Positions 27,853 to 38,049 of a DNA stretch of 64,000 bases are shown one piece after another. The notes below the pieces were generated by a model. That model was given only the letters and a program-made list of their open reading frames with translations, was not told where the DNA came from and made no database searches. Position 1 is the stretch's first letter; each line of letters begins with the position of its first letter. The stretch is from the NCBI RefSeq assembly GCF_000211835.1, contig NZ_AEGR01000024.1, positions 1-64,000 of the forward strand, written 5' to 3'. The translations under genes were made by a program, and so were the position numbers. This stretch comes from Hylemonella gracilis ATCC 19624 (GTDB lineage: Bacteria > Pseudomonadota > Gammaproteobacteria > Burkholderiales > Burkholderiaceae_C).

Positions 27853-28848
27853 CTAAGCCCAATGGGCCAGCGGATGGACATCCAGACTGCGACACCAGCG
27901 GCTCTGCATCTGGTCGGGCACGGCGATCGCCGTGCTTGAAAACCTGGCACGCACATGCATCTCAGGCGCAACCCATGCAAAAACCGCGCTGCCCGAGCCC
28001 GTCATCCGCCCCGACAAACCCAGGGAATTCAACCATTCCAGGGCCTGCGTGACACCAGGGCAAAGCCGCTGGGCGACGGGCTGCAAGTCGTTGCGTGAAT
28101 CCTCAAGCAGGAATTTCCTGAAACTTTGAGCACCTCGATCCCGATTGTGCTCAACGTCGTTCGGTTTTTCCTCGCTTGCCGATCCCACGCCGGGGTCAGC
28201 AGCAAAGCCTGTGATTGTAGCAGCAAAACTGTCGCGTTTCAAAGCGGGGTCACGGAAAATCGCCGCAGTCTCCAGGCCTGCGTCAGGCTTGACGACCAGC
28301 AGAGCATGGCCGGGCAGCAGGCGAGCCGGTTCCAGGTTTGCCGGCAAGGGGGTGATGCGTTCGCCCACGCCTTCCACCCAGGCCGTCGCCTGCTTCGCAT
28401 GTGCCGAGTGCAGGAAATACGGCACGTCCGCGCCCAGGGTGAGACCGATTGCGGCCAATTGCTCCAGGCTGAGCTTGAGCTTCCACAGGCGATTGAGCGC
28501 CAGCAGAGTCGATGCGGCGTCGGAGGAGCCTCCACCGAGCCCGGCTTGCGCGGGAATGTGCTTGGCAATCGCGATGTGGGCCCCACCAGCATGGCCTGTC
28601 GCGGCCTGCAAGGCGCGAGCGGCTCGCAATACCAGATCATCCGCGGGCAAGGGCGTGGTCAGGTCCTCACGACTCAAGCCCCCATCATGTTGTCGATGTG
28701 CACGGGTTTCGAAATGCAGCGTGTCAGCCCAATCGATCAGGGTGAAGACCGATTGCAGCAGGTGGTACCCGTCGGCGCGTCGACCCGTGACATGGAGGAA
28801 AAGATTCAGCTTCGCTGGCGCTGAGACATCATGCAGGGAGGTCGGCAT
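27853..28848 (-). CDS. ispE: 4-diphosphocytidyl-2-C-methyl-D-erythritol kinase
   Basis: About 331 residues; GHMP kinase of the MEP isoprenoid pathway. Motifs are APAKLNLFLHVTGRRADGYH, PAQAGLGGGSSDAASTLLAL (ATP-binding glycine loop) and LGLSGRMTGSGSAVFAW. It is some 40 residues longer than typical IspE. The excess is a polar insertion at roughly residues 215-240 (GVGSASEEKPNDVEHNRDRG) just before the conserved NDLQPVAQ. The start at 28848 gives MPTSLHDVSAPAKLN and has no clear ribosome binding site. Confidence 0.93.
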   Translation of the reverse strand: MPTSLHDVSAPAKLNLFLHVTGRRADGYHLLQSVFTLIDWADTLHFETRAHRQHDGGLSREDLTTPLPADDLVLRAARALQAATGHAGGAHIAIAKHIPAQAGLGGGSSDAASTLLALNRLWKLKLSLEQLAAIGLTLGADVPYFLHSAHAKQATAWVEGVGERITPLPANLEPARLLPGHALLVVKPDAGLETAAIFRDPALKRDSFAATITGFAADPGVGSASEEKPNDVEHNRDRGAQSFRKFLLEDSRNDLQPVAQRLCPGVTQALEWLNSLGLSGRMTGSGSAVFAWVAPEMHVRARFSSTAIAVPDQMQSRWCRSLDVHPLAHWA

Positions 28849-28968
28849 GGCGGGCGAGTTTAGCGGTCTTCGGCGCTCCCTCGCAGGGCTCACGTACGCG
28901 CTCCATCCGCGCATCACCGTGGCCCGTGACCCGAAGCCGCAGCGCAGGCTGCTTGGCGACGGGCCCGA

Positions 28969-30915
28969 TCAGGGCTTATTGACGCCCAGTCGCCGCAGTG
29001 TTTCCAGCAGCGTTTCATTGCTGGCGTTCAGTTCCAAGCCCTCGCGCCAGATCTTGCGCGCATCGTCGCGCTGCCCGAGGCTCCAGAGCACCTCGCCCAA
29101 GTGGGCGGCGATCTCGGCGTCAGGTCGGTCCGTGTAGGCTTGCTTCAAGAGGCGCAGCGCTTCCTCTTTGTTGCCCTCCCGGAAAGTCACCCAGGCCAGG
29201 CTGTCGGTGATGAACGGGTCGCCAGGGGCTGCGTCCAGGGCTTTCTGAATGAGTGTGCGGGCCTCGGCCAGACGCATGTTGCGGTCGGCGAAAAAGTACC
29301 CCAGCGCGTTGTAGGCATGGTGGTAGTCCGGCTTCTCCGCCATGATCTTGCGCAGCAGCCGCTCCATTTCCTCCGCTCGGCCCAGCTTCTCGGCGATCAT
29401 GGACTGCTCATACAGCAGGTCATAGTCCTGCGGGTTGCGCAGGGTCGCCTCTTCAAGCAGCGCATAGGCTTGGGCATAGCGCTTGTTGTCCCGCAGCAGT
29501 TGCAGCTCCGCGTAAAACTTTTCGCGCGCTTGCTCTGACGTGTTGTCTGGCAGGTCGCGAATCAAAGCCAGCGCATCGTCCATCCGGTTTTGCCGGGCCA
29601 ACAAGCTCGCACGTTGCCGCTGAACGCGCAACTGTTCCGCAGCGTTGCCGCTGGTGTCAATGCGCGCGAGCCAGGCTTCCGCACCTTTGTAGTCCTTGCG
29701 CTGCTCGGCGATCTGAGCAAGTCCAAGGCAGGCTTGCGCCACCGCGCGATGGATGGCTTGCTGACCATCCTGGCTGTGGATGATCTGGCCGCCATCCTGG
29801 GCTGCATCGGCTTCGTCGTCGTCCTCCTCGTCTGCGCTCGTTGAGCCCATGGCTTGCTTGCGCTGGGTTTCGATCAATGCGAGAAAGCGTGTCAGAGATT
29901 TTTCTGCGTTTGCCAGGCGCTTGTCTTGCAGTTCCAGCATGCCTTGCAGCAGCCAGGCGTCGGCGAGATCGGGCTGAGCCTGGAGGATGATCTTCAGCTG
30001 AGCTTGAGCTTCGGCATACCGCTGAATGTCAACCAAGGCACGTGCGTAGTACAAGCGCAAGTTCGGCGTCGCCGAGGAGGTCGTGGCGAAATGACGCGTC
30101 AGGAGTTCGCCTGCTTCCTCTCGTTGTGCTGCGTAACGCGCGGGCAACTGCGGTGACAGCAGCGCCATGGCCAGCAGCAGGGGCTCGGGCGCGCGCGGGT
30201 CGAGCGCCACGCCTCGCCGGGCGGCCTCCAGCACGCCTGCCGGGTTGTCTGCTGCCAAACGCATGCGCCCCACGGCGCTCCAGGCGGCTGCGCCCGTTGT
30301 CTTGTCGATGGGCATCACTTGAGCAGGAAGCCGGGCGGGATCCAGCAACTGAGCCTGCAGGGCCTGCTCCAGCACGGACGCCGCCATCGCTTTGTCGCTG
30401 CTGCGGGAGAAGTAGAGGGGCAAGGTGGCAATCAGCAGCGGACGCTCCGCAGGCGCTGTCAGCGCAAGGGCTCGTTGCAGCGGCCCCACGGTGTCGTCCA
30501 AGCGGTTCAGGCCGAGCAGGATCTGCAGCACATAGCGGTTGGCCTCCGCGGATTCGGGCTGCGCCTTGGTCCAGTCCCGTGCGGCTTGCAAGGCGGAATC
30601 GCCGGCCCGCGCGCGCAAGGCGATGTCGATCGCACGCATGTAGAGCCGACCATCGTTTGTCTTGCGCGCCGCGTTCAGCAGCAGCGAGTAGGCCGCCCCT
30701 GTTTCGCCCTGTTGTGCGCTCAACTCACCCAGCAGCAACTGGTAAAAAAGCTCACCGTTGAGGACGGAGTTCTCCACGGGTGCGGGAGTTGCGATGTCCG
30801 CGGCTGCGGTGGCGCCCTTGGTGGGCGTCGCCGGCGCGGCCTGGGTCGGGGGAAGAAGAAGCGCCAGCAGGGCAGGCAAGATCAGGGCGGGCAGGCGCGG
30901 GCGTAGAGCTGACAT
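28969..30915 (-). CDS. Tetratricopeptide-repeat protein, probably exported
   Basis: A 648-residue protein with an N-terminal signal peptide ([19 protein letters not shown]) and TPR repeats over most of its length, for example [40 protein letters not shown] and [20 protein letters not shown]. An acidic low-complexity insert ([19 protein letters not shown]) interrupts the array near residue 315. This type of TPR protein is common beside ispE and mutM in Burkholderiales. It probably assembles an envelope complex, but no client is known. The start at 30915 is chosen because the signal peptide follows directly. Confidence 0.85.
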   Translation of the reverse strand: MSALRPRLPALILPALLALLLPPTQAAPATPTKGATAAADIATPAPVENSVLNGELFYQLLLGELSAQQGETGAAYSLLLNAARKTNDGRLYMRAIDIALRARAGDSALQAARDWTKAQPESAEANRYVLQILLGLNRLDDTVGPLQRALALTAPAERPLLIATLPLYFSRSSDKAMAASVLEQALQAQLLDPARLPAQVMPIDKTTGAAAWSAVGRMRLAADNPAGVLEAARRGVALDPRAPEPLLLAMALLSPQLPARYAAQREEAGELLTRHFATTSSATPNLRLYYARALVDIQRYAEAQAQLKIILQAQPDLADAWLLQGMLELQDKRLANAEKSLTRFLALIETQRKQAMGSTSADEEDDDEADAAQDGGQIIHSQDGQQAIHRAVAQACLGLAQIAEQRKDYKGAEAWLARIDTSGNAAEQLRVQRQRASLLARQNRMDDALALIRDLPDNTSEQAREKFYAELQLLRDNKRYAQAYALLEEATLRNPQDYDLLYEQSMIAEKLGRAEEMERLLRKIMAEKPDYHHAYNALGYFFADRNMRLAEARTLIQKALDAAPGDPFITDSLAWVTFREGNKEEALRLLKQAYTDRPDAEIAAHLGEVLWSLGQRDDARKIWREGLELNASNETLLETLRRLGVNKP

Positions 30916-31014
30916 AAGGCGATCCGAATCGGGTCGGGCCATGATAAGCCAAGGCGTGCGCACCTCTGGTTCCTCTCCATAATGTCCGTTTTTCCAGCGA
31001 CTTTTCACCGTTTC

Positions 31015-31842
31015 ATGCCCGAGTTGCCCGAAGTCGAAGCCACCCGCCTGAGCTTCGCGGACCACATCGCCGACGCTCGCATCGTGTCCGCCTGGCAAGG
31101 TTTGCCCTTGCGTTGGCCTCTGGGCATCGCCCCCGCGCAACTTGTCGGCCGGCGGGTGCGTGGTGTGCGGCGTCGCGGCAAGTACCTCTTGCTGGATTTG
31201 GACGAAGGCATGCTGCTCTTGCACTTGGGCATGTCCGGCAGCCTGAGCTTCACCGACGTCGCGGTGCACGGCACACGACCACGGGGCGCGCACGACCATT
31301 TCGACCTACAGACCGACCGGGGACTGCTGCGCTTGAATGACCCGCGCCGTTTCGGCGCCGTGGTCTGGGCCGAAAGCGAACAGGCGCCCATCGCGCGCAA
31401 GCTGCTGGATGGCCTGGGCGTGGAGCCTCTGGACGAAAGCTTCGAGGCCGATGCGTTCCATGCCGCGCTGAAAAAACGCAGAAGCGCCATCAAGCAGGTG
31501 TTGCTCGCCGGCGATGTGGTGGTGGGCGTGGGCAATATCTACGCTTCCGAGGCGCTGTTCATCGCCGGCATTCGTCCCAGCTTGTCCGCGGCGCGCATCA
31601 GCAAACCGCGCGCGGAGAGGCTGCACGCTGCGATACGCGACGTGTTGGGCCGGGCCCTGGCTGCGGGAGGTACCACCTTGCGCAACTACAGCAACGCGGT
31701 GGGCGAACGCGGCAACTTCCAGTTCGAGGCCAAGGTCTATGGACGCGAGGGCCTGCCCTGCACGGTGTGTGGTCACCCCATCAAACTGATGCGGCAAGGC
31801 CAGCGGGCCACTTACTACTGTGTCCATTGCCAGAAAGCGTAA
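31015..31842 (+). CDS. mutM: Formamidopyrimidine-DNA glycosylase
   Basis: A 275-residue Fpg that removes 8-oxoguanine and nicks the abasic site. The start is fixed by the N-terminal catalytic [14 protein letters not shown], where Pro2 becomes the nucleophile. The zinc finger is [15 protein letters not shown] at the C-terminus. Other segments are [25 protein letters not shown] and [16 protein letters not shown]. An in-frame start 33 bases upstream would hide Pro2 and is rejected. mutY of the same GO repair system follows after 30 bp. Confidence 0.96.
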   Translation: MPELPEVEATRLSFADHIADARIVSAWQGLPLRWPLGIAPAQLVGRRVRGVRRRGKYLLLDLDEGMLLLHLGMSGSLSFTDVAVHGTRPRGAHDHFDLQTDRGLLRLNDPRRFGAVVWAESEQAPIARKLLDGLGVEPLDESFEADAFHAALKKRRSAIKQVLLAGDVVVGVGNIYASEALFIAGIRPSLSAARISKPRAERLHAAIRDVLGRALAAGGTTLRNYSNAVGERGNFQFEAKVYGREGLPCTVCGHPIKLMRQGQRATYYCVHCQKA

Positions 31843-31872
31843 GAAGGCGTGAGAAAGCCTGATCCACAGACC

Positions 31873-32976
31873 ATGACCTCCGCCAAGTTGACGCCGGCCA
31901 CAGAATTCGCGCAATGGCCCGATCGTCTGCTGCGATGGCAAGCCGTGCATGGTCGTCATGATTTGCCCTGGCAGAACACGCGTGATCCTTACCGGGTCTG
32001 GCTCTCGGAGATCATGCTGCAGCAGACCCAGGTCACGACGGTGCGCGATTACTACGCTCGTTTCCTACAACGCTTTCCTGACGTGGCGACCTTGGCTGCG
32101 GCGCCGCTGGACGACGTGCTCGCGCTCTGGAGCGGCCTGGGCTACTACACCCGCGCGCGCAACCTGCACGCCTGCGCGCAGCAAGTGATGGCGCTGCACG
32201 CAGGCGCCTTCCCGCGCGACGCGGTCACATTGCAGACCTTGCCGGGCATTGGCCGTTCAACAGCGGCAGCCATCGCCTCCATCTGCTTCGGCGAACGCGT
32301 GGCGATCTTGGACGGCAATGTCAAACGCGTGCTGACGCGTGCCCTGGGCTTTGACGGTGATCTGGCGCAGGCCGCGCAGGAAAAGACCTTGTGGAAGCTG
32401 GCCGACGAACTGTTGCCCCGCGACGACCTGGATCAACACATGCCCCGCTACACCCAGGCGGTGATGGACATGGGCGCCACGGTCTGCCTGCCGCGCAAGC
32501 CGAGCTGCCTTATGACCCCTGAGGCTTGCCCTGTGGCTGACCTCTGCGTGGCCCGTCGCGAGGGGCGTACCGAGGCCTATCCCGTCAAGACCCGCAAGCT
32601 CAAGCGCACGGCACAGTCACTGTGGCTCTTGTGGGCGCAGACCAACCAAGGCGCGGTCTGGCTGCGCCAGCGGCCTGCGTCCGGAGGTGGGCAAGATGCC
32701 CTGAAGAGCGTCTGGGCAGGCTTGCATTGCCTGGAACTGTTCGACAGTTTTGAGTCTTTGCAAGCGGCTGTGCCGGCCAGGCGGCGCGATGGTCTGCAGG
32801 AACTGCCGGTCTTCAAGCATGTGCTGACGCACAAGGATCTGCACCTGCATCCCGTGCGCGTGGTCTTGCCTGCTTCAGTGAAGTTGTCCGAGCAAGGCCT
32901 CTGGCACGCCGCAGATGCTTGGCCTGCATTGGGCCTCCCAGCGCCGATCAAAAAACTGCTGAAACAGCAGGGTTAG
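31873..32976 (+). CDS. mutY: A/G-specific adenine glycosylase
   Basis: About 367 residues. MutY excises adenine mispaired with 8-oxoguanine. It has the catalytic region [20 protein letters not shown], the helix-hairpin-helix [15 protein letters not shown], and a C-terminal NUDT1-like domain ([19 protein letters not shown]). The 4Fe-4S cysteines are in [21 protein letters not shown], where the middle spacing is six residues instead of the usual two. GTG 31849 is an alternative start. The stop overlaps the convergent rapZ stop by 4 bp. Confidence 0.95.
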   Translation: MTSAKLTPATEFAQWPDRLLRWQAVHGRHDLPWQNTRDPYRVWLSEIMLQQTQVTTVRDYYARFLQRFPDVATLAAAPLDDVLALWSGLGYYTRARNLHACAQQVMALHAGAFPRDAVTLQTLPGIGRSTAAAIASICFGERVAILDGNVKRVLTRALGFDGDLAQAAQEKTLWKLADELLPRDDLDQHMPRYTQAVMDMGATVCLPRKPSCLMTPEACPVADLCVARREGRTEAYPVKTRKLKRTAQSLWLLWAQTNQGAVWLRQRPASGGGQDALKSVWAGLHCLELFDSFESLQAAVPARRRDGLQELPVFKHVLTHKDLHLHPVRVVLPASVKLSEQGLWHAADAWPALGLPAPIKKLLKQQG

Positions 32977-33890
32977 GCGATTTCCCGGTGACGCTTGAGC
33001 GTGGCCCATCGCGTCGCGAACCGCTGCGTCAGCTCCTCGACCAGGTAGACCGAGCGATGCTGCCCGCCCGTGCAGCCGATGGCGACCGTGACGTAGCTGC
33101 GATGGTTGTGCAGCAGGGCGGCCAGCCACTGGTTGAGGAAACGCTCGATGTGCTGGCGCATCAGGTCGACCTCCGGCTGGGCACGCAGGTAGTCGATGAC
33201 CGGCTGGTCGCGTCCGGTTAGTTCGCGCAAGGCCGGTTCGTAGTGCGGGTTGGGCAGCATGCGCACGTCGAACACATAGTCCGCGTCCACGGGGATGCCG
33301 CGCTTGAAGGCGAAGGATTCGAACACCAAGGTGAGCGAGTTGCCCGGCAGGCGGATGGCCTCCTTGATGTAGCTTTGCAACTGCGCCGCGCGCAACACGC
33401 TGGTATCGATGACCTGGGCTTGGTCGCGCAGGTCGGCCAGCAGCTCGCGTTCGAGTTCGATGGCTTCAATCAGGGCGCGGTTGGGATCGGTGGCTTCCCC
33501 CACGCCGCCGTCCTTGTCGGATGCGCCCAAGACGGGTGCACCCGCGAGCGGGATGGCGGTAGGCGTGCTGGAGAGTGGATGCTTGCGCCGTGTCTCGGAA
33601 TACCTGCGTACCAGGGTGTCGGTCGACGCATCCAGGAACAGTGATTTGATCGCGTGGCCTTGCTCGCGCAATGTGACCAGCAGGGCCGGCAGCTGCGGCA
33701 GCGAGATGGCACTGCGCACATCCACGGCAATGGCCACGTGACGTGCACGCTGTTTTTGTTCCAGTGCGACAAAAGGTTCCAGCAGTTCGGGCGGCAGGTT
33801 GTCCACGCAGTAATAACCTGCGTCTTCGAGCGCATGCAGCGCCACCGACTTGCCAGAGCCGGACATGCCGGTGATGAGGATGATTTCCAT
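32973..33890 (-). CDS. rapZ: RNase adapter protein RapZ
   Basis: A 305-residue protein: N-terminal P-loop ([20 protein letters not shown]) and C-terminal domain ending in [20 protein letters not shown]. RapZ binds small RNAs or nucleotides and links RNase E to glucosamine-6-phosphate control in enterobacteria; the role here is less certain. It is about 20 residues longer than E. coli RapZ because of a loop at about residues 115-135 ([20 protein letters not shown]). recN ends 35 bp upstream on the same strand. Confidence 0.93.
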   Translation of the reverse strand: MEIILITGMSGSGKSVALHALEDAGYYCVDNLPPELLEPFVALEQKQRARHVAIAVDVRSAISLPQLPALLVTLREQGHAIKSLFLDASTDTLVRRYSETRRKHPLSSTPTAIPLAGAPVLGASDKDGGVGEATDPNRALIEAIELERELLADLRDQAQVIDTSVLRAAQLQSYIKEAIRLPGNSLTLVFESFAFKRGIPVDADYVFDVRMLPNPHYEPALRELTGRDQPVIDYLRAQPEVDLMRQHIERFLNQWLAALLHNHRSYVTVAIGCTGGQHRSVYLVEELTQRFATRWATLKRHREIA

Positions 33891-33924
33891 GGCAAGGATT
33901 CTGCGCGAGCTGAGCCGGTTCTGC

Positions 33925-35613
33925 TCAGATCAGGCCCGGTTGCCCCTGGTCTTGCAGCATTTCCTTGGCATGTGCAAGGGTGGCGCCGGTCAGGCGTTCA
34001 CCGCCCAGCATGCGCGCGATTTCCTGCACGCGTGCCTCGCCCTGCACGCGCGCCACGTTGCTCAGCGTGGCGCTGCCCTCGCGCTGCTTGGAGACTTGCA
34101 AGTGGTTGTCCGCGCAGGAAGCGACTTGCGGCAAGTGCGTGACCGCCAACACCTGGCGATCGCGGCCCAGGCGTTGCATCAGGCGTCCCACGGTCTCGGC
34201 CACCGCGCCACCCACGCCCGAATCCACTTCGTCGAAGATCAGGGTCTGCGCCGCGCCCAGTTGGCTGGTGGTCACGGCGATGGCCAGCGCGATGCGCGAC
34301 AGTTCGCCGCCTGACGCCACTTTGCCGATGGGCCGCGGCGTGCTGCCCGCATGCCCGGCCACGAGGAACTGCACCTCCTCCAAGCCGTGAGCCTGCGGCG
34401 AATCCACTGTTTGTAGAGCGACGTCGAAACGGCCGCCTTCCATGCCCAGCCCTTGCATGGCTTGGGTGATGGCCTGGGCCAGGCGAGGCGCGGCGGCCGC
34501 GCGGGATTGCGAGACGGCCTGCGCCGCTTGCATGTAAGACGCACGCGTATCTTGCTCTGTTTTTTGTAGCGTCTCCAGGTCGGCCGCGGCGTCCAGCCGT
34601 GCCAGCTCTTCGCGCCAGCCCGCGAGCGCGGCGGCCAGTTCCTCTGGCGCGCGCTTGTAACGGCGTGCCACGGCCATCCATTGGGTGAGACGCGCGTCGA
34701 GTTCGGCCAGGCGATCCGGGTCCAGGTCGGTGCGACGCAGGTAGGAGCGCAGGCTGTGCGCGCTGTCTTCCACCTGGGCCAGGCTGGAGGCCAGAATCTC
34801 GGCCAGGGCTTTGAACTCGGGCTCCAGATGCTCCTGATTTTGTAGCGATTGACGCGCGGCGCCCAGCGCGTGCCGAGCGCTGCCATCCGTGCCATCGTCC
34901 CCGCCATCAAGGGCGTTCAGCGCGGTCTGCGCGGCGTCCAGCAGGGCTTGCGCGTGGGCTAGACGGCCATGGTCGGTGTTGAGCGTTTCCCATTCACCGG
35001 GCTGGGGATCGAGCTTCTCCACTTCGCCGATCTGCCAACTCAGGCGTTCGCGCTCGCTTTGCAGTTTGTCTTGCGCCGCGCGGGCGTCGTCCAGTGTCTT
35101 GCCCGCTTGCCGCCAATGCGTCCAGGCGCGGGTCAGCGCCTCAGTGTCGATGCGGCCGTAGGCATCGAGCAGCCCGCGAACGGCCTCGGAGCGGGTCAGA
35201 CTTTGCCAGGCATGCTGGCCGTGGATGTCGAACAGCTGTTCACCGAGCTCGCGCAATTGCGTGGCGGTGGCGGGGCTGCCGTTGATCCATGCGCGGCTTT
35301 TGCCTTGGGTGTCCACCGTGCGGCGCAGCAGCAAGGTGGCACCGGGGTCGAAGCCGGTGTCGAAGCCCGCGGCTTCCAGCCAGCCGTTGTACAGCTGGCA
35401 CTGATCGAATTCAACGCTCACGTCGGTGCGTGTCGCACCTTCGCGGATGAGCCCCGTGTCTGCCCTCGCGCCGGTGACAAGCTGCAAGGCGTCAATCAGG
35501 ATGGACTTGCCGGCGCCGGTTTCGCCGGTCAGCACAGTGAAGCCGGGGGCGAATTCGAGGTCGAGCTCGCTGATGATGACGAAATCCCGCAGGACGATTC
35601 TTTTAAGTGCCAT
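33925..35613 (-). CDS. recN: DNA repair protein RecN
   Basis: A 562-residue SMC-like ATPase acting in double-strand-break repair. It has an N-terminal Walker A ([20 protein letters not shown]), coiled-coil arms in the middle, an ABC-type signature [17 protein letters not shown], and Walker B ([20 protein letters not shown]). The start at 35613 ([13 protein letters not shown]) has GAGGAG about 10 bases upstream. It is downstream of nadK on the same strand, so the LexA-like box in front of nadK could make it SOS-inducible. Two copies of a 19-base repeat lie inside the coding sequence (34553-34571 and 34829-34847). Confidence 0.95.
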   Translation of the reverse strand: MALKRIVLRDFVIISELDLEFAPGFTVLTGETGAGKSILIDALQLVTGARADTGLIREGATRTDVSVEFDQCQLYNGWLEAAGFDTGFDPGATLLLRRTVDTQGKSRAWINGSPATATQLRELGEQLFDIHGQHAWQSLTRSEAVRGLLDAYGRIDTEALTRAWTHWRQAGKTLDDARAAQDKLQSERERLSWQIGEVEKLDPQPGEWETLNTDHGRLAHAQALLDAAQTALNALDGGDDGTDGSARHALGAARQSLQNQEHLEPEFKALAEILASSLAQVEDSAHSLRSYLRRTDLDPDRLAELDARLTQWMAVARRYKRAPEELAAALAGWREELARLDAAADLETLQKTEQDTRASYMQAAQAVSQSRAAAAPRLAQAITQAMQGLGMEGGRFDVALQTVDSPQAHGLEEVQFLVAGHAGSTPRPIGKVASGGELSRIALAIAVTTSQLGAAQTLIFDEVDSGVGGAVAETVGRLMQRLGRDRQVLAVTHLPQVASCADNHLQVSKQREGSATLSNVARVQGEARVQEIARMLGGERLTGATLAHAKEMLQDQGQPGLI

Positions 35614-35696
35614 TTGCGTGACGCTCCTCAAACGGTGACTTGCCGATCAACCCAGGCGAGGGCTCCCGCAGGACCGGCTTGGCCGGGCTGCTGGGA

Positions 35697-35726
35697 GCGC
35701 CCCCTGCAAGGGGGGGCGCAGCGCCC
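35697..35726. repeat. Nested GC-rich palindromes between nadK and recN
   Basis: GCGCCCC (35697-35703) pairs with GGGGCGC (35713-35719), and GGGCGC-A-GCGCCC (35714-35726) overlaps it. The surrounding 126 bp look like the short palindromic intergenic elements common in Comamonadaceae genomes. On the minus strand the structure sits in the nadK-recN message and could act as a partial terminator or RNA-stability element. Confidence 0.5.
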
Positions 35727-35757
35727 AACGAGGCGCGAAGCCTGGGGTGAGTCAGAT

Positions 35758-36690
35758 CTAGGTTTCATTCCAGTGCAATTTCTTGCGCAAGGTATCGAAA
35801 TAGCTCCAGCCGCGCGGGTGCAGGAAGCGCGCGGTGCGGGCTGAGCGCCGGACCAAGATGAGGTCACCCTGTTGCAGCGCGGTCAAGGTCTGCATGTCGA
35901 AATTGACCATGGCCTCGCGCTCGGAAACGATCTGCAGGGAGACTTCAGAATCCGAAGGCAGCACCACGGGGCGGTTCGACAGTGAATGCGGCGCGATTGG
36001 CGCGAGCACCCAGCCCGCGATGGCGGGGTGCAGGATGGGGCCGCCCGCCGACAGCGAGTAGGCGGTGGAGCCGGTGGGCGTGGCGAGGATCAGGCCATCG
36101 GCCCGGTGGTTGGCCACGAAACGGCCATCCACTTCCACGTGCAGTTCCACCATGCCGGAGGAGTTGCCGCGGTGCACCACCACATCGTTCATGGCCAGGG
36201 CATCGAAGACGCAGCGGTCGCCGTCCGGCCCGGGGCGGATCACCCGCGCCTGCATCAGCGCGCGTCCTTCCGCCTCATACTCACCATGCAGCATCGGGGG
36301 CAATACGCTGGCGTAACTCTCCAGCGAGATGTCGGTGATGAAGCCGAGCCGACCGCTGTTGATGCCGATCAGCGGCAGACCCTCGCCTGTGTCGGGATGG
36401 AAGAGTACCCGTCCCGCGCCGAGCATGGTGCCGTCCCCACCCACAACCAGGGCGAGGTCACAACGGCTGGCAATGTCTTCCAGCGCGAGCGTCGGCAGGC
36501 CATCGAGGCCATCGGCGGCCAAGGCCGTTTGCGCTTCCACCACCACGGCGCAACCTTGTGCTTGGAGCAGTGCCGCGATGCCGCCCAGCGCGGGGCGTGC
36601 CCGCAGGCTGGCCGCCCCCGGGTTGCCGCCGGGCTGCGGGGCGAGTGGGTAGCGGCCAATCAGGGCAACTTGGCGGAATTGGAGGTTCAT
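35758..36690 (-). CDS. nadK: NAD kinase
   Basis: A 310-residue enzyme phosphorylating NAD to NADP. The GGDG motif is in [19 protein letters not shown]; other conserved parts are [33 protein letters not shown] and [20 protein letters not shown]. It is the first gene of a nadK-recN pair and divergent from hrcA, the usual betaproteobacterial layout. The start codon follows GGAGGTT on the coding strand only loosely; [14 protein letters not shown] is the family N-terminus. Confidence 0.95.
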   Translation of the reverse strand: MNLQFRQVALIGRYPLAPQPGGNPGAASLRARPALGGIAALLQAQGCAVVVEAQTALAADGLDGLPTLALEDIASRCDLALVVGGDGTMLGAGRVLFHPDTGEGLPLIGINSGRLGFITDISLESYASVLPPMLHGEYEAEGRALMQARVIRPGPDGDRCVFDALAMNDVVVHRGNSSGMVELHVEVDGRFVANHRADGLILATPTGSTAYSLSAGGPILHPAIAGWVLAPIAPHSLSNRPVVLPSDSEVSLQIVSEREAMVNFDMQTLTALQQGDLILVRRSARTARFLHPRGWSYFDTLRKKLHWNET

Positions 36691-36706
36691 GGGTAAAACC
36701 GTGGAT

Positions 36707-36722
36707 ATGTATCAATATACAG
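36707..36722 (-). promoter_or_regulatory. LexA-like (SOS) box upstream of nadK-recN
   Basis: On the minus strand CTGTATATTGATACAT matches the proteobacterial LexA consensus CTGT-N8-ACAG with one mismatch in the core, within an AT-rich palindromic setting. It is 17-32 bp upstream of the nadK start, where promoter occlusion would be effective. recN is a classic SOS gene. Confidence 0.65.
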
Positions 36723-36810
36723 TATTGGTGCTGATTTTCAATCTTGCGAAGGCCTTGTTTTGCAAGAATGGCTCGGGTGCGCGCAGGGCTCGTCGTTAGA
36801 ATGATTTTCT

Positions 36811-37830
36811 ATGCTGGATGACCGTGCCAAGTTGCTGTTGAAGACGCTGGTGGAGCGTTACATCGCCGACGGGCAGCCGGTGGGCTCGCGCACGCTGTCG
36901 CGCGCCTCGGGCCTGGAACTGTCTCCCGCGACCATCCGCAATGTGATGTCTGACCTGGAGGAACTGGGTCTGATCGCCAGTCCCCACACCAGCGCCGGAC
37001 GGGTGCCCACGGCCCGCGGCTACCGCCTGTTCGTGGACACCATGCTGACCGTTCAGCGTGAGCAGATGGCCTCGCCGGAGTTCGCGCCCCATCAGCTGGT
37101 GCCCGATCAGCCTCAGAAGGTGATCAGCAACGCGGCCAATCTGCTGTCTTCCTTGTCGCAATTCGTCGGGGTGGTCGTGGCCCCTCGCCGTTCCTCGGTG
37201 TTCCGTCACATCGAATTCCTGCGCCTGGGCGAGCGGCGCATCTTGGTCATCCTGGTCTCGCCCGAGGGCGATGTGCAGAACCGTGTGATCTTCACTGGGG
37301 CCGATTACTCCACGTCCCAACTCACCGAGGCCGCCAACTACCTCAATGCCCATTACCTCGGCCTCACACTGGAACAGGTGAAGGAGCGTTTGCAGGGTGA
37401 GGTCGAGAAGCTGCGGGGCGAGATCGCCGCGCTGATGCAGGCCGCCGTCACCGTCGGCACCGAGGCCATGAGCCAGCCTCAGGAGGAAGTGGTGATCGCC
37501 GGCGAGCGAAATCTGCTGGCGGTCAGCGATTTCTCCAGCGACATGAGCCATCTGCGCCGCGCCTTCGATCTTTTCGAGCAGAAGGCGCAATTGATGCGGC
37601 TGCTCGACAGCGCGGGCCAGGCCGAGGGCGTGCGCATCTTCATCGGCGGCGAAAGCCACGTCGTGCCCTACGAGGAGCTGTCGGTGGTCAGCGCCCCCTA
37701 CGAGGTGGACGGCCAGATCGTCGGCACCCTCGGCGTCATTGGCCCCACGCGCATGGCCTACGACCGCATGATCCAGATCGTTGACGTCACGTCCAAGCTG
37801 CTGGGCAATGCCCTGAGCCACGGCAAATAA
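36811..37830 (+). CDS. hrcA: Heat-inducible transcription repressor HrcA
   Basis: A 339-residue repressor of groE/dnaK-type operons in bacteria that use the CIRCE operator. It has an N-terminal winged helix ([20 protein letters not shown], then [20 protein letters not shown]) and a C-terminal domain with [20 protein letters not shown] and [20 protein letters not shown] see no CIRCE inverted repeat (TTAGCACTC-N9-GAGTGCTAA) in the 120-bp upstream gap, so self-regulation by CIRCE is not supported. Confidence 0.95.
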   Translation: MLDDRAKLLLKTLVERYIADGQPVGSRTLSRASGLELSPATIRNVMSDLEELGLIASPHTSAGRVPTARGYRLFVDTMLTVQREQMASPEFAPHQLVPDQPQKVISNAANLLSSLSQFVGVVVAPRRSSVFRHIEFLRLGERRILVILVSPEGDVQNRVIFTGADYSTSQLTEAANYLNAHYLGLTLEQVKERLQGEVEKLRGEIAALMQAAVTVGTEAMSQPQEEVVIAGERNLLAVSDFSSDMSHLRRAFDLFEQKAQLMRLLDSAGQAEGVRIFIGGESHVVPYEELSVVSAPYEVDGQIVGTLGVIGPTRMAYDRMIQIVDVTSKLLGNALSHGK

Positions 37831-37911
37831 GCACGGCCCAAGGTCGGCGGGGCCGTGCCGCCTCTTACAATCTCCCACTTCGCAGGCAAAGCAATCGCAG
37901 CGCATGCTTGG

Positions 37912-37988
<77 letters not shown>

Positions 37989-38049
37989 CCCCCACAGCCC
38001 ACAGTCCTGCTGAGCGTTGCACGGCCCAGGTCACCGGCACAATGCGGCG

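Noticed and set aside
27941-27960. TGGCACG-CACA-TGCAT inside ispE as a second sigma-54 promoter
   Set aside because: The -12 element is shifted and lacks TTGC at the required spacing; it also lies inside a coding region.
30982-31014. Eleven-codon N-terminal extension of MutM
   Set aside because: MutM needs Pro2 as catalytic nucleophile, so translation must begin at 31015.
36691-36810. CIRCE operator upstream of hrcA
   Set aside because: No TTAGCACTC-N9-GAGTGCTAA or close variant is present in the gap.
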